Shown one piece after another: positions 1 through 11,065 of a stretch of DNA of 64,000 nucleotides. A model generated the notes under the pieces. The model made no database searches. It had not been told where the DNA came from and saw only the letters and a list, made by a program, of their open reading frames with translations. Within the stretch, counting starts at the first letter, position 1. Every line of letters starts with the position of its first letter. The position numbers and the translations under genes are program-made. Source of the DNA: Pisolithus tinctorius (taxonomy: Eukaryota; Basidiomycota; Agaricomycetes; Boletales; Pisolithaceae); assembly GCA_024663395.1 (NCBI GenBank), contig JANFAH010000009.1:744001-808000 (forward strand), given 5' to 3'.

Positions 1-41
1 GTTTGCGCTTTTTTTGTTACTTCTCGATGACTATACAGCTA

Positions 42-1618
42 CCATCCATTGCTTATTGTATTTGACCCTGCCAATGGCGCAAAGTGAGCGTTTTATGCCA
101 ATGACGTTGACAGCGTGCAACTTCTCATCTCCGTTTCTTTTTCACAGAATATGGGACCCAGAAGGGAAAGAATACATCGATATGCTGTATGCTAACTCGT
201 AAGCTATCTTTTTGCTACTGGCTCATTTCTCCCTGCTTACACGTGGCCATTTCTTGGTAAAGGGCTGTCAATAAAGTTTGTACAGCCTGCCCTTGTTCAT
301 ATGGACAAAAGACTGGTTCATAATTCCAATTATTTAGGGCGATTGTCACCCTAGATAGTTGCCGCACCGCTCGAGCAGGCCCGGAAACTCTGTCTGTCTT
401 CTCGGGCCTTTTACAACTCTATTTTCGGCAGCGTCTTTCCGGTGAACATTGTAGCCGAGACAAGTTAAGACGGCTGTCAAACTTTCCGGGGAGTCGGTGT
501 ATATGAAGGAAAGGTGTTTCCGAGGGAAGGGCGATGGCGTTGGGCGCCGAAGGCAGTTTCCATGGTGGAATTATTGGAGTTATCAGGTCTATACTTGTCG
601 CATTTACTTCGCCGGCGCTGGGCGCTGATCGCCGATTTAGCACTGGGTTTCCCACCGATGGCACACTAATCTGGATAGCCTTGAAGGTATCTCGATGGCG
701 TAGGTCCTACATTCCACAACATCAGCAGCGCCCGGACAGGCCGCTACGGTGTCGCAGAGGGTTTGGAGCGTGCACTGGAGCTCTATGGAGAAACAGCGCT
801 CTTGATGGAGCCTATCCAAGGCGTAACGCGGTGGGTTCCAATACTTGTTTTCTTTTTCGGTTTTTTCTGTCTGACACCCCGCGTTTCTAGTATCTTTGTT
901 CCACTCCCTGGCTGCCTAGCAGGAATTCGAAAGCTGTGTACCAAACATAATGTATCGTTGATGTGTGTCGAGTTCCGAGCGGTAAGATCGTTATTGTTGT
1001 TGCTTTTGGGGTCTTGTGAAGTTGGTCGATTGTCTCTGAAATCGAGATGGAATTCGCTCACCTAATTTACTCACTAAGTGTATCCCGTCTCCGCGGTACT
1101 CGCCGAGAGAGAGACTATGTACTGTATTGGTCCAGGTGAACATGGAAGTATCTACGGCGCGCAAGCTAACCTATACACCGCCATTCTTCCTACATGATGA
1201 TCTGACCCTCTTCCCCCCCAGCAACGTTCTTGATGTGCAGTGGCAATGACAACTCTCCGTGCCCTTGTTGGAGAGAATTTCGGCGAGGGCACTGGACGTC
1301 TTGGAGAATTTTTCGTTCGAAGATGAAGGCATTCAGACCACCGCTAGCGAAAGAGGTTCGCGGCAGGCGCCTGCTGAACGCAGCCATGATCAACGAGTAG
1401 AAAAGCCCTCTGGGAGGGATTGCTTGGCAGTTCTGCTTGCTGTTGAAGAGCCGTGGCGTGCTTGCGAAGCCGACGCGCATGAACATGTAAGTATTTGTCT
1501 TGCCATCGTCAAGCCACTACCATTTCACGAAGGTTGTGTCGGATCAGTATCCGCTTCACTCCACCTTTCGTATACGCAGAATGGGCCTCCAAAAGGCTGC
1601 GAAAGTGATCAGTAAGTG
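42..1618 (+). pseudogene. ornithine aminotransferase pseudogene (decayed)
   Basis: Pieces of ornithine-delta-aminotransferase, the PLP enzyme that makes glutamate semialdehyde in arginine breakdown, occur in correct order on this strand but in shifting frames. They run from an N-terminal YHPLLIVF piece at 42, through IWDPEGKEYID (148-198, behind a good intron at 84-147), QARKLCLSSRAFYN (about 378-420), FHGG..GVIR (about 558), LERALELYGE and MEPIQG (763-825), and LCTKHNVSLM (about 935), to PGEHGSIYG (about 1133), VRGRRLLNA (about 1358), SRGVLAKPTRMN (about 1447) and a C-terminal IRFTPPF piece (about 1548). At least two frameshifts and several in-frame stops separate them. The catalytic-region Asp-Glu pair reads Val-Glu, and no lysine motif is recognisable. 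The 5' end lies outside the window. This is a dead copy; a working paralogue elsewhere is likely but not visible. Confidence 0.85.
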
Positions 1619-2272
1619 TCTCGCATGTAACTTAAATGAGACGCAGTACTTCTGCGCAGCTCGATGATATTCCCGGTGAAGTTGAGAGCTAGAAGGGGTA
1701 CAGGGACACGACCACCAATTGCTTCTTCCTATGTATCTGAACGTTGACGATAGGTGGACACCATCCCACTGATATTTTCGCGTAGGCACTCTGCACTATG
1801 TTTTGTCCCACATCCACACGAAATCAAGTTTGTGTTGACCCGTTATCATTCCGAAAAGTAACCGAGTAGCAGACGAGAATAAGGCTTCGCCAGTTTCGTG
1901 TAAGTGTAGCTGGTGAAATCGTTCTAACGTTAAATTGGAGCAGACCTCCACCTAGTGTCGAGAGATGTCGACTTGTTTTATGTCGATTTGCGGGTGCGGA
2001 GAAATGCATGAGTGACGTACACGTAAGCCACTCGACAATCACTTGTAATTGTGAACACAAACTGCTCGGGAGCGCCACCAGTCACCACAGCCACCACTAT
2101 TCTAATCAGAGCTAGCGCTCTCTCTAGTACCATTCACCAACGAAGAGTGAACCGAATTTTTACAGTTTCTCAGACGAGAACTTTTACATAAATTATAGCG
2201 CAATGTCTTGACAGTCCTTTCTTTCCTTTTCAACAGCCCCGTACACTATCCTGCCTCGTGCATGTGAGGAAA
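1619..2272. other. intergenic, no gene seen
   Basis: This stretch lies between the aminotransferase relic and the transporter. No family resemblance was found in any frame. The pyrimidine-rich last 60 bases are probably transporter promoter and leader. Confidence 0.5.
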
Positions 2273-4107
2273 ATGACCGTCGATGAAAGTAGCCCCTTAC
2301 TAGAAAACTCGCGGACGAAGACGAAGACTCCTCTGCCTAAGACACAGCTGGGGCTTGTCTTGTTTGTCCTTCTCGCTGGACCTATGTCAGCGCAATATAT
2401 CTTCCCATTCATAAATCAGGTGAGTAACTTGAAATATGTGCAAGGTTACTGTAGAGCGCGGGGCTGATTGGACGACAAACCTGACGCGGCTTCCACACCT
2501 ACCAACAATGTAGCTAATAAGGGAGCTAGACGTTACGGGTGGAGATGATCGCAAGGTAGGATACTATGCTGGCGTTATTGTGAGTGCCGATTTCTTCCCT
2601 TTCCGTTGTTGCGTTCGGACCGTATTTGGGTCTCGGGAATGCAGTTTCATGAGATTTATACGGCTTTCGAACAACCCACCTGCAGGAATCCTTGTTTTAT
2701 GTCACCCAAGCGCTGACGATGTTGTACTGGAGTCGCTTATCCGACCACATCGGTCGCAAACCCGTCTTACTTGTTGGCCTGATGGGTCTGAGTGTGTCTA
2801 ATCTGTGTTTTGGACTATCCAGAACGTTCTGGACGCTCGTCGCAAGGTGAGGATTCCTGTAGTGCACTCAGCTTGAAACATAATGTAGATTTTGGCTGTA
2901 GTCGGTGCATTGCCGGAGCCTTGAACGCTAATGTCGGCGTGCTGAAAAGCGTCATAGGGGAAATAACCGACAACACCAATATGGCCCAGGCATTCGCGCT
3001 TATCCCTGTTGCTTTCACCGTTGGTGCCTTAATCGCGTACGCCAATAGTTTTCCACGCCCACTGGGGGCTAAAAGTCCGAACCTTGACAGTCCCCTGTAC
3101 GGCGGTAGTTTGGGGAGGCCGCATGACTATTGGCCGGAACTTTTTTCAGGATCATTCTGGGTGCAATACCCGTACTTCCTGCCTTGTGTCGTATCTGCGT
3201 CGTTTGCTGCATACTCCTTTTTTATAACCGCATTGTTTTTGGAGGAGGTGAGGGTGCAGCGCATACCACACTGAACAGCTAACCATCTCAGAATACAGTC
3301 ACTGCCGTTGAAGCGAAATGGGAAGAATTCACGGCCAGACATACCTTCAACAAATTCTCAGAATGACGCCCCGGGTGATAGAGATACTTCTCCTGTACCA
3401 ACTCTTACCCTACTCAAGACCTATTCGGTGATGCTACCTATCGCAAATTACGGTGTACTGGCTCTCGTCGACATTGGTTTATTTGCTCTTGTACCCTTGT
3501 TTTACTCAACTCCTGTCGAAATTGGGGGATTGGGCCTCTCACCGCTCGCTATTGGCGTGTGCATGATGGCATTTGGCATTGGAAATGGCTTGTTTCAAAT
3601 ATTATTCGTGGCTCGAGCAGTAGATCGTTTTGGTGAAAGAAGGGTGTTTTGTTCGGCCGTGCTTGCGTTTTTCCCTATACTTGTTGCGTTCCCGATGATG
3701 AGCTGGGTTATTCAAGCTCAAAAAGAAGTCACTCCGGCGATCTGGGCGCTCGTTCTTGTGCAACTACTCTCGTGGGCGGTGGTTGATACTGCTTATGGTA
3801 CGTGTACCCGCTACTCGATATCGGTGGGTTGATCTACTCAGGCCCCGATTGATAAGCTGTTCTCTTTGTGTTTGTCACGAGGGCTTCGCCAAACAAGCAT
3901 TCGCTGGGGACAGTGAATGGCATTAGCCAAACTACGACATCGACTGCAAGGGCAATAGGACCAGCGACATTCACATCACTGTTCGCGTTCTCAAAGGAGT
4001 ATAACTTGCTTGGAGGAAACCTGGTATACGCTGTGCTTCTGATCCTTCTATGTTCGTTAGTCTTCTTGTCGCGATGCCTTCCAGAGTTAGAAGACGACGA
4101 GCAGTAA
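2273..4107 (+). CDS. MFS transporter (ZIFL1/Zrt-like fungal family)
   Basis: Major facilitator superfamily permease, about 471 residues in seven exons: 2273-2419, 2514-2579, 2686-2846, 2902-3036, 3091-3247, 3299-3797, 3857-4107. All phases close. An N-terminal ETPLL-like stretch (DESSPLLEN) precedes TM1. The MFS signature between TM2 and TM3 is SDHIGRKPVLLVG in exon 3. Then follow RCIAGALNANVGV (TM4 region), a hydrophilic central loop in exon 6 and six further hydrophobic segments, ending LEDDEQ. The order matches fungal drug/metal facilitators of the ZIFL1 type, which export small molecules or metal chelates; the substrate cannot be read from sequence. The last acceptor is AAG. The gene looks intact and its codon use resembles its neighbours. 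The start ATG at 2273 is the first one that precedes the conserved N-terminus. Confidence 0.88.
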
Positions 4108-6249
4108 GGAAGGGGGTTCACAGTTGGTAGGCGATGCTATGCCCTCAATAGAAATAGCATGACACTTAACCACTACCATCCCAGGACACTTAGGATGATT
4201 TTGTCCTTGTATATTACCAGAACAAAACCTGCCGTCGATGGCAGGCGCCTTGGTTACCACACATTACAGATACAGAACATCAGAAAGAACAGTCTACACA
4301 GATGTGGTGCAATAATTCGCCATGCTCTAGGTGTCTTCCCCGCGGACAAGAAAAATGTTATACCAGCCCCTTACTACCGACTCCTCCTTCGGCCATCAGG
4401 CCATCGCTCCATTCCACCTTACTTATTTGAGGAATGCTCTCCAGCTGGCCGTACCTGCCTTTCCCACGGAGGCTTATTCCGCTCCTCTTTCCCCCGCTTT
4501 CCCCATCCTCATCAAACCCTTTGCCATCATGGGTACGCTTCTGGTGAGTCCAATGATGGATCTCTTCCAAATGTCCGCAAGGGATACACGAGGTTGATTT
4601 ATACAGAGGGCGAATCTGGCGTCGTTACACATTTCCGGGTACGGTTCCTCCAGCCTCCGTCAAATTTTTCCTCATTTGATTTCCCGCAAACTCTTCCTGG
4701 TTCTGGCCAAGAATGATGACACCACAATCAACGTGGTCCGCTGCTCGTCCTGCCAAATCAGTTAGAATCCTCTCACTCTGTCACCCTCGTTCCTTACCCG
4801 CACCTTACTAAGTTTACTCGCCTCCTGAGCCCACCCTGACATGTGCTGCCTTGTATATCGATTGTTTCAAAATCACTCCAGGGTTACACGGTATGAATTG
4901 TCATAAAGAGCCGTAGTACGGACGCCTAATCCCAAGGAGCAGGCTCGGCGTTACTCTCATAACGACACATGCCCATCCACGTAACCCCCCTCCCCTCCCC
5001 TCCCCTCCAGCTTACTGTGCACGGTGTACAAGGATCACCTGGCATCTCAACCACTTACCCACCACCGTGGGCCCACGCTTGGCTTTCTCATTCTAGTGGA
5101 CCTGAGTCTAATCAAGTCATATCCACAGTGTTGTAAATTCCACCTTTGGGCACTCCGAGTGGACGCGCTGCGTCTATTCGGTAGGTACATATATGTACGC
5201 GTGAGCTAGCTATTGGCAATTTCCGAGTTGAGGAAATTGCGTGCTTCGACTAGTACTCCTGAGATTACTACACTATGCGGCGCAGTCGCTAAGTTCGTCA
5301 GCGCGGGGTAAACTTACGTAGCCTTTGCACGGTGGCACACAGAACGCTGATCAACTCATATGTGCCCTGTTTTTTCGTATTCTCAGACCTTTAACGGAAG
5401 TGCTTGTATTGATCGCAAGAGATCTTTGAGTGTGATTGTGGAGCAGAAGCTGGGCCGAGCTGCGGCAACACTCAGCCGCATCGCTCTTATTATTTTGGAC
5501 TTAACGGCACAGCATGCAAGTTTTCCGGATTAACAGGAGTTAATTTGTGTGTTACCTTCAATACCATTAAATCGACTAAGCCAAGCTGGGTATCGAGCTG
5601 GATCGAGTTAGAGTCTCGATTCAGACGATACACTGGGACATCCAGTCAGTCTATGTACACATTTTTGGAACACGAATTGTCATATGTTTTGCACCACAAC
5701 AATGCATGTAAGTAAACTAAAACTGTCTGAAGTTCAACCGTCGAAATTGGTAAAGAATCGGTGAAGATACGTATTCAAGCGTGAAACACTGGTGCTGGGT
5801 GTGCCGCAGCGGAGACTGAACATTGGGACACTGGTAGCAGAGAACACACTCGCGGCATTTGAATACCGCCATCGGTATTTGAAAGTAATCTGCTGTGAGA
5901 CACCGTGACAAATGTGACTAATACCTATGACTTGTCCGATTTTCCGAGCGAGTGGTAAATGAAGCCATCAGATGCCACCACACTTCTCAAATTCGCATTT
6001 CACACGCATACCGGAGTATTACCTCGGATGGTACCTCAATAATAAGTTTGACAAAATCGACAACCTTCTCGATGACAACTGTGCTCGAGCACGCCTTACT
6101 TATGCGGTTGAACTTCGTACGGGAACCGATTATAATATCTTTGGAATGATAATGGCAGGTCACCGTGATCTCCCGTTAAAAGGACAGACTCATCGGAATT
6201 CAGATCAGACACATCGCACTCCCTTGTCTGACACACCACCAGCTAAGCC
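4108..6249. other. 2.1-kb gene-poor stretch
   Basis: No coding exon could be supported on either strand. Open frames at 4159-4716 and 5972-6547 lack domains and splice logic. A C-rich pentamer run sits at 4985-5009 and is listed separately. The final 150 bases probably hold the promoter of the aminodeoxychorismate synthase gene. Confidence 0.5.
4985..5009. repeat. CCCCT pentamer run, G-quadruplex motif on minus strand
   Basis: Four consecutive CCCCT units follow a run of Cs. Read on the minus strand this gives four or more G4 tracts separated by single adenines, the classic pattern of a stable intramolecular G-quadruplex. Confidence 0.7.
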
Positions 6250-8646
6250 ATGTCCCCAGTTGCAGAGAGGGTCCTCTTGGTGGACTCTTATGACTCCTTC
6301 ACATTCAAGTCGGCTTTCTCGTGCACGATCAGCAATACCAACTAATCTGTTTTCTTTTCTAGCCTTGCGGCTCTCTGTCGCAAAGCAGCACCAGATTGCT
6401 GCATTCACATCATCAAAAACGACCAGCTATCCTTCCAGGAGCTATTATCGTACACTGATTATTTCTCTGCAATCATCGTTGGCCCCGGTCCTGGCTCTCC
6501 TGAAAAGCCAGAAGACATCGGAGCCGCTAATCACCTTTGGGGAGTAGACGATTCACGCTTGGTGCCAACTTTCGGGGTCTGCCTTGGTCTCCAAAGTCTG
6601 GCTACTCAGTACGGCGGGAAAATAAAAAGATTACCTGTCGTTAAACACGGCCAGGTGTCCGTGGTGGAGCATACAGGCGGAGACATTTTCGAGGGAGTCG
6701 GTATTGTAAAGGCAGTGCGGTACCACTCTCTCCATGTCGAACTTAGCGGTAGCGAGGACCTGGAGGAACTCGCATGGAGTTTCGACGACGACGAGAAGAC
6801 GAAAATCACTATGGCTCTCAAGCACAGGAAGCGGCCTTTCTGGGCCGTGCAGTACCACCCTGAGTCGGTCCTTACCGAGGGCGGCGGATTTGAAGTGATG
6901 TCCAACTTCTGGTGTCTCGCGCGTTCTTGGAATACTGCTCGTAACCGTTCTCCCATACCTTGGGACAGCAAGGCATCCTCTGTTTTCGGTTCGCCGTGGC
7001 CTAACCTACGTCTGCCATCCATTTCGAAACACTCCACTGATTCGCGAACTGTACTCACGACTACGCTCCATCTCCCTGATTTGCAGGCGGTGACGATATG
7101 TGAGCTTCTCGACGTGACCAACGACAAGTCACCGTTCGTGATGCTGGAGTCAGCTGCTGGGCCTGGTCGTTATACTATCATCGGTTGCTTGCATGCATCG
7201 TCGCCTCACATTACTTACACCATTGGTGACGACTTCCTGCATTTGCAACAAGGGAAGTCCTGTTCGCGCGTCCCTTTGGAGTCTCAAGACGTATGGTCAT
7301 GGGTAGCGGACTTCATGAACCAAAGGAAAGCGTCTGGTGGCCTCCCGAACGTGCCCTTCTGGGGAGGTTTGGTTGGCTACCTATCATATGAAATTGGTGT
7401 TGAAGCCCTTTCGATACCCATAACGGCAACTGGGAAGCAACTTCGTCACCCTGACATGAACCTTGTTTTCGTGGACCGCAGCATCGTCCTTGACTTGGAA
7501 GATGGTACTATCTATCTTCAATCAATTTTGGAAGGCGACCAGAAATGGCTCATTGATACCACTGAGCTCCTCCGCTCCGCAGCTCAGGAGCACTCCACTC
7601 CTACTATTGTCGCTCCTTCCTCGCTGAATGCGCGGACGAGTTTTTCCCTACCCGATGGTAAGACTTACCAGAACCGTGTTTCCACTTGCCAGGAATACCT
7701 CTCTTCGGGCGACTCCTACGAGTTATGCCTCACAGCACGGACGAGGATTACCCTTCGTGACCTGCCCCTGGTACCATCCGAGACGGAATCACCATCATGG
7801 CAACGCTACAAGTTCCTGCGTGAGCTCAACCCCGCGCCTCACGCTGGTTATCTACGACTACATCCAACGACATTAGTCTCATCGTCCCCAGAACGATTTC
7901 TGTCCTATTCCCGCCCACCCGGAGCAACATTCCAGTTACGCCCAATCAAAGGAACCGTTCGCAAAGGGCCAGATGTCACCCGCACTGTAGCTGAGAAAGA
8001 ATTAAAGGGGAGCCCCAAGGAGGTTGCCGAAAATCTCATGATTGTCGACTTGATTCGCCATGACCTTCATGGTGTAGTTGGCGAGGAAGTTGATGTGAAG
8101 CAGTTCTGTGCTGTAGAAGAATACAGCACGGTATGGCAGCTCGTTAGCGTTATCGAAGGGAAGGCTGGCGACGAGGTGGACGCGCCAGACAGCCGTTGGG
8201 CAAACGGCGCACTTGGTTGGGAGTGTCTGAAACATAGTCTTCCTCCTGGTGGGTCCACATATCATCCTACTCATCAAAGCTGTCTGTTCTGACACGTATT
8301 GTTTGTAGGTAGCATGACTGGTGCACCAAAGAAACGTAGTGTCGAAATCCTTCGCACCCTCGAGGACGACGAGCGAAATGTTTACTCTGGTGTACTCGGT
8401 TACTGGTGTGTAAGCGGTGCAGGCGACTGGTCGGTTACCATCCGCAGTTGTTTCAAGTATGATGGACGCTATGGCTGCGAGCACGCCCCTGGGGCACCGC
8501 CTGACGATCATGACGAAGAATGGGTTATTGGCGCCGGTGGCGCCATCACAGCATTGTCGGAGCCCGAAAAAGAATGGGAAGAAATGCTCATCAAACTGCG
8601 AAGCGTTCTCCGTGTATTTGGGTACTCAGCTTCGCGGGAAAACTGA
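6250..8646 (+). CDS. ABZ1: aminodeoxychorismate synthase (PabA-PabB fusion)
   Basis: Bifunctional para-aminobenzoate synthase of the folate pathway, about 760 residues: exons 6250-6308, 6363-8248, 8309-8646. The N-terminal class I glutamine amidotransferase shows VGPGPGSPEKPED, the nucleophile in FGVCLGLQS (Cys about 93) and the His/Glu part of the triad in WAVQYHPES (about 184). It makes ammonia from glutamine. The C-terminal chorismate-binding half shows GGLVGYLSYE, SSPERFLSY, RPIKGTVRKG, LMIVDLIRHDLH and GSMTGAPKKRSVEI. The lysine in PIKGT (about 548) is the residue that separates PabB-type enzymes from anthranilate synthase (PIAGT), so 4-amino-4-deoxychorismate is the expected product. 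Intron 1 has a GTCGGC donor but a clean CTAAT branch site. Chorismate mutase at 22.6 kb uses the same substrate. Confidence 0.95.
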
Positions 8647-8659
8647 ATGGAGTTGCCTT

Positions 8660-8864
8660 GCAATGTATCCATATTTACATCTTCTCATTGTGAACTCAAC
8701 TTCGTCCGAACATAGAACCGGGGTGTTTGGAATGTATCCCCCATATGTATATTGCCTCTTCATGAATTCAACTTCATTCGAACATAGAATATGTAGTGTG
8801 TTTACAATGTATTCTCCATGCTTACAATGCCTGATCATGAATTCAACTTCATTCAAGTGTAAAA
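8660..8864 (+). repeat. three imperfect tandem repeats of about 70 bp in the 3' flank
   Basis: Copies begin near 8660, 8729 and 8804. Each opens with an AATGTAT-containing block and then has the core ATGAATTCAACTTCATTC with variants. They lie directly downstream of the aminodeoxychorismate synthase stop and are probably in its 3' UTR or terminator region. Confidence 0.75.
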
Positions 8865-9098
8865 CGCAGCGTCTACTTCTCTCTTTCTCGATTATATCGG
8901 TTGCGGTATTCTAAAAACATAAGGAAGGCGGTCTACACGGTGTGTAAGTACTTTTAGTACATACTTCTCTGCAGCTACACTGAACTATAGTGGACCACAA
9001 CTCCTTCCTTTTTCGGCTACCTAGTACCACGTGGCTATTACTTGATTAAGGCTGAACCCAGCGCGACGAGTTCCTTGACCACAGGTCAACAACCAAGC

Positions 9099-10320
9099 AT
9101 GGGTGCCGGACAGTCAACAAACGCACAAGTACCCGCGACTTACGCACTCCATGTTCTCCGGGTCACGCCTGGCTCACCAGCTTCCCAGACGTCGATTGAA
9201 CCCTTTTTTGATTTCATCGTCGGATTCAATGGCAAGGACTCTTTCTCGGGAGACACTGACTTAGATACCGCAGAACTAGAGCGAATCGTTGAGGAGCACG
9301 AGGACAAGGTGCTGGATCTCCTGGTTTGGAGCGGAAAGACACGTGAAACGAGAGGTGCGTCGCATGCGGGTGGTTACGGCCGCGCCCATCGACCTTTTTC
9401 ATCTGTTCTAAATGACAGTGGTTCCAATCGTGCCGTCGCGAGGCTGGGCACTCGAACAACAGGCGGCATTACCACCAGATGATTCGGGCGTACAACCACA
9501 GCCATCCCTCCTTGGGCTAAGCATGCGAATGTGCGAGTTTGAATCCGCCACGGACAATGTATGGCATGTGCTAGAAGTGTTGGAAGGAAGTCCAGCAGAA
9601 AGTGCTGGCCTTGTCCCCTATGGAGACTGGATAATTGGCTGGTCCGGTGGCGTCCTCACAGCGGAGAATGATTTCTACGACGTGGTCGAAGCCGTATGGC
9701 ATCTCGTAGCAGTCGATGAAGAATCTCACTGATCGTACCTTTTTTTCCAGCACATTGACAAACCTTTGCGGGTCTATGTTTATTCCTACGACTTTGAGTA
9801 TGTCACCTGTACAATCCAATGGCGTTTCTTGGCCTTACAGTCCCACAGTAATCTTAGGGAGGTGGTTCTTGTGCCCAATCGCCATTGGGGCGGCGAGGGA
9901 CTCCTTGGATGCGTTTTCGGGTTTGTGTTTAACCTTATTCCTTTTCTCGAGGAAGATCTCATCTCGGTTGTAATCATACTCCGTAGCTTTGGTTACCTTC
10001 ACCGTATTCCATCGGAACCTGCGACCCGTAATGAAGGGCGTAACCTCCCCGGCGTTCAGGAGGGGAGGAGTGGGTTCACTGACCATGAGGTCGTCGTTCC
10101 TGCGGACATTCCGCGGAGCCCACCAGCGAGAGCAACACGGTCCTCACTCGATCACCCTCAGCATCTTGTGGTGGCACATCCCCGTCCCACTCGGCCTCAC
10201 GGAACCACAGGCCAGGGCGCTGGCACGAGACGGTCGACAGTCACGCCAGGGTCATCTTCTGGAACACCTGTGGGCCGCTCTTCTGTCTCCTTGAATGGTG
10301 ATTCGTCACCTTCATCATGA
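9099..10320 (+). CDS. GRH1: GRASP55/65 Golgi reassembly stacking protein
   Basis: Peripheral Golgi/ER-exit-site protein with a tandem-PDZ GRASP domain, involved in early secretion and unconventional export. Exons: 9099-9354, 9419-9693, 9751-9797, 9858-9920, 9987-10320. The start MGAGQS keeps Gly2, the usual N-myristoylation position. PDZ1 covers residues about 16-85 (LHVLRVTPGSPAS, PFFDFIVGFNG, LVWSGKTRETR). PDZ2 covers about 110-205 (NVWHVLEVLEGSPAES, GDWIIGWSG, VLVPNRHWGGEGLLGC, YLHRIP). The Pro/Ser/Thr-rich tail ends at TGA 10318-10320. The same frame stays open from there to TAG 10632, and a phase-correct 51-base intron (10298-10348) would join it on, adding an acidic Ser-rich tail, so the true C-terminus may lie at 10632. 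The intron 4 donor GTTTGT is weak, but the joined protein matches the family. Confidence 0.9.
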
Positions 10321-11065
10321 TGTGTTTTCTGCTCCGAACTCAACGAAGATCTGATACGTCAAGGTAATGCCATACGCAGTTCAAACGCACATTCGCTGGA
10401 CCGTGGTATGGTCTCAACTATCACCGCTGCTGCCACTTATAACGGTATTGCTGCGAAGGGGCAACGTGACCTCGCCAAGACTGCGAGTCGCAGTGGTCGC
10501 AAATACGTGCAAACTGTTGATCATGGTAGTGGAGATGAAGACAGTTACGGCAGGGATGAGGACGAAGACGGCACGGCCAGTATTTCAGGGACAGAAGGAA
10601 CGGATTTTGGCAGTCTTACGAGCGTCGAGTAGCTGTTGGATTATACCCATTTCTTGCAAACATCGCATTCATCAATGACTTGGTTGGTCGGGTGGTTGAT
10701 CGCCGCCACCTCGTCTCACATGAACTTGCTCCACTCAGCTCTTTCCTTGCGTGACTCGTTGACTTCAGACATTGCTTTTGATGTCGCACGGGGTTTCTGC
10801 AGGCCACCGATGAATCTGCACAGTGCAAATAATGGTATTGTGCCACCATTTAGTTATGAGTTATCGAGGTAATACTTATGCGAGTGCAGATGAAAATGAA
10901 ACCGTTCCAATTAACCAACCATGCTCAAATCTGCTAGGGTACGGTCACCTCTATACGGAAGACTTTGTGTTACCTGATGACACTGATCTACGACGTTCAG
11001 GAAATGAAGCCGCCCTCACAGTCCTTCCCAGTAAATACCCACCTTCTAAAGGTGTGGTAATCCTC
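10321..11065. other. GRASP 3' region and unassigned sequence
   Basis: 10349-10632 is open in the GRASP frame and may be a last exon. Between 10633 and 11065 no gene is supported. Short minus-strand peptides near 10640-10790 (one with CDVCKKW) cannot be assembled into a model. Confidence 0.4.

Noticed and set aside
5717..5911. Cysteine-containing minus-strand peptide as a small zinc protein.
   Set aside because: The cysteine spacing fits no known finger and the surrounding region shows no coding character.
5972..6547. 191-codon frame ahead of aminodeoxychorismate synthase.
   Set aside because: It overlaps the first exon, intron and second exon of the enzyme in another frame and has no domain of its own.
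10616..10849. Minus-strand fragment with CDVCKKW as a gene.
   Set aside because: The cysteine motif and the helical stretch upstream (NESRKERAEWSKFM) are in different frames, and no splice choice joins them convincingly.
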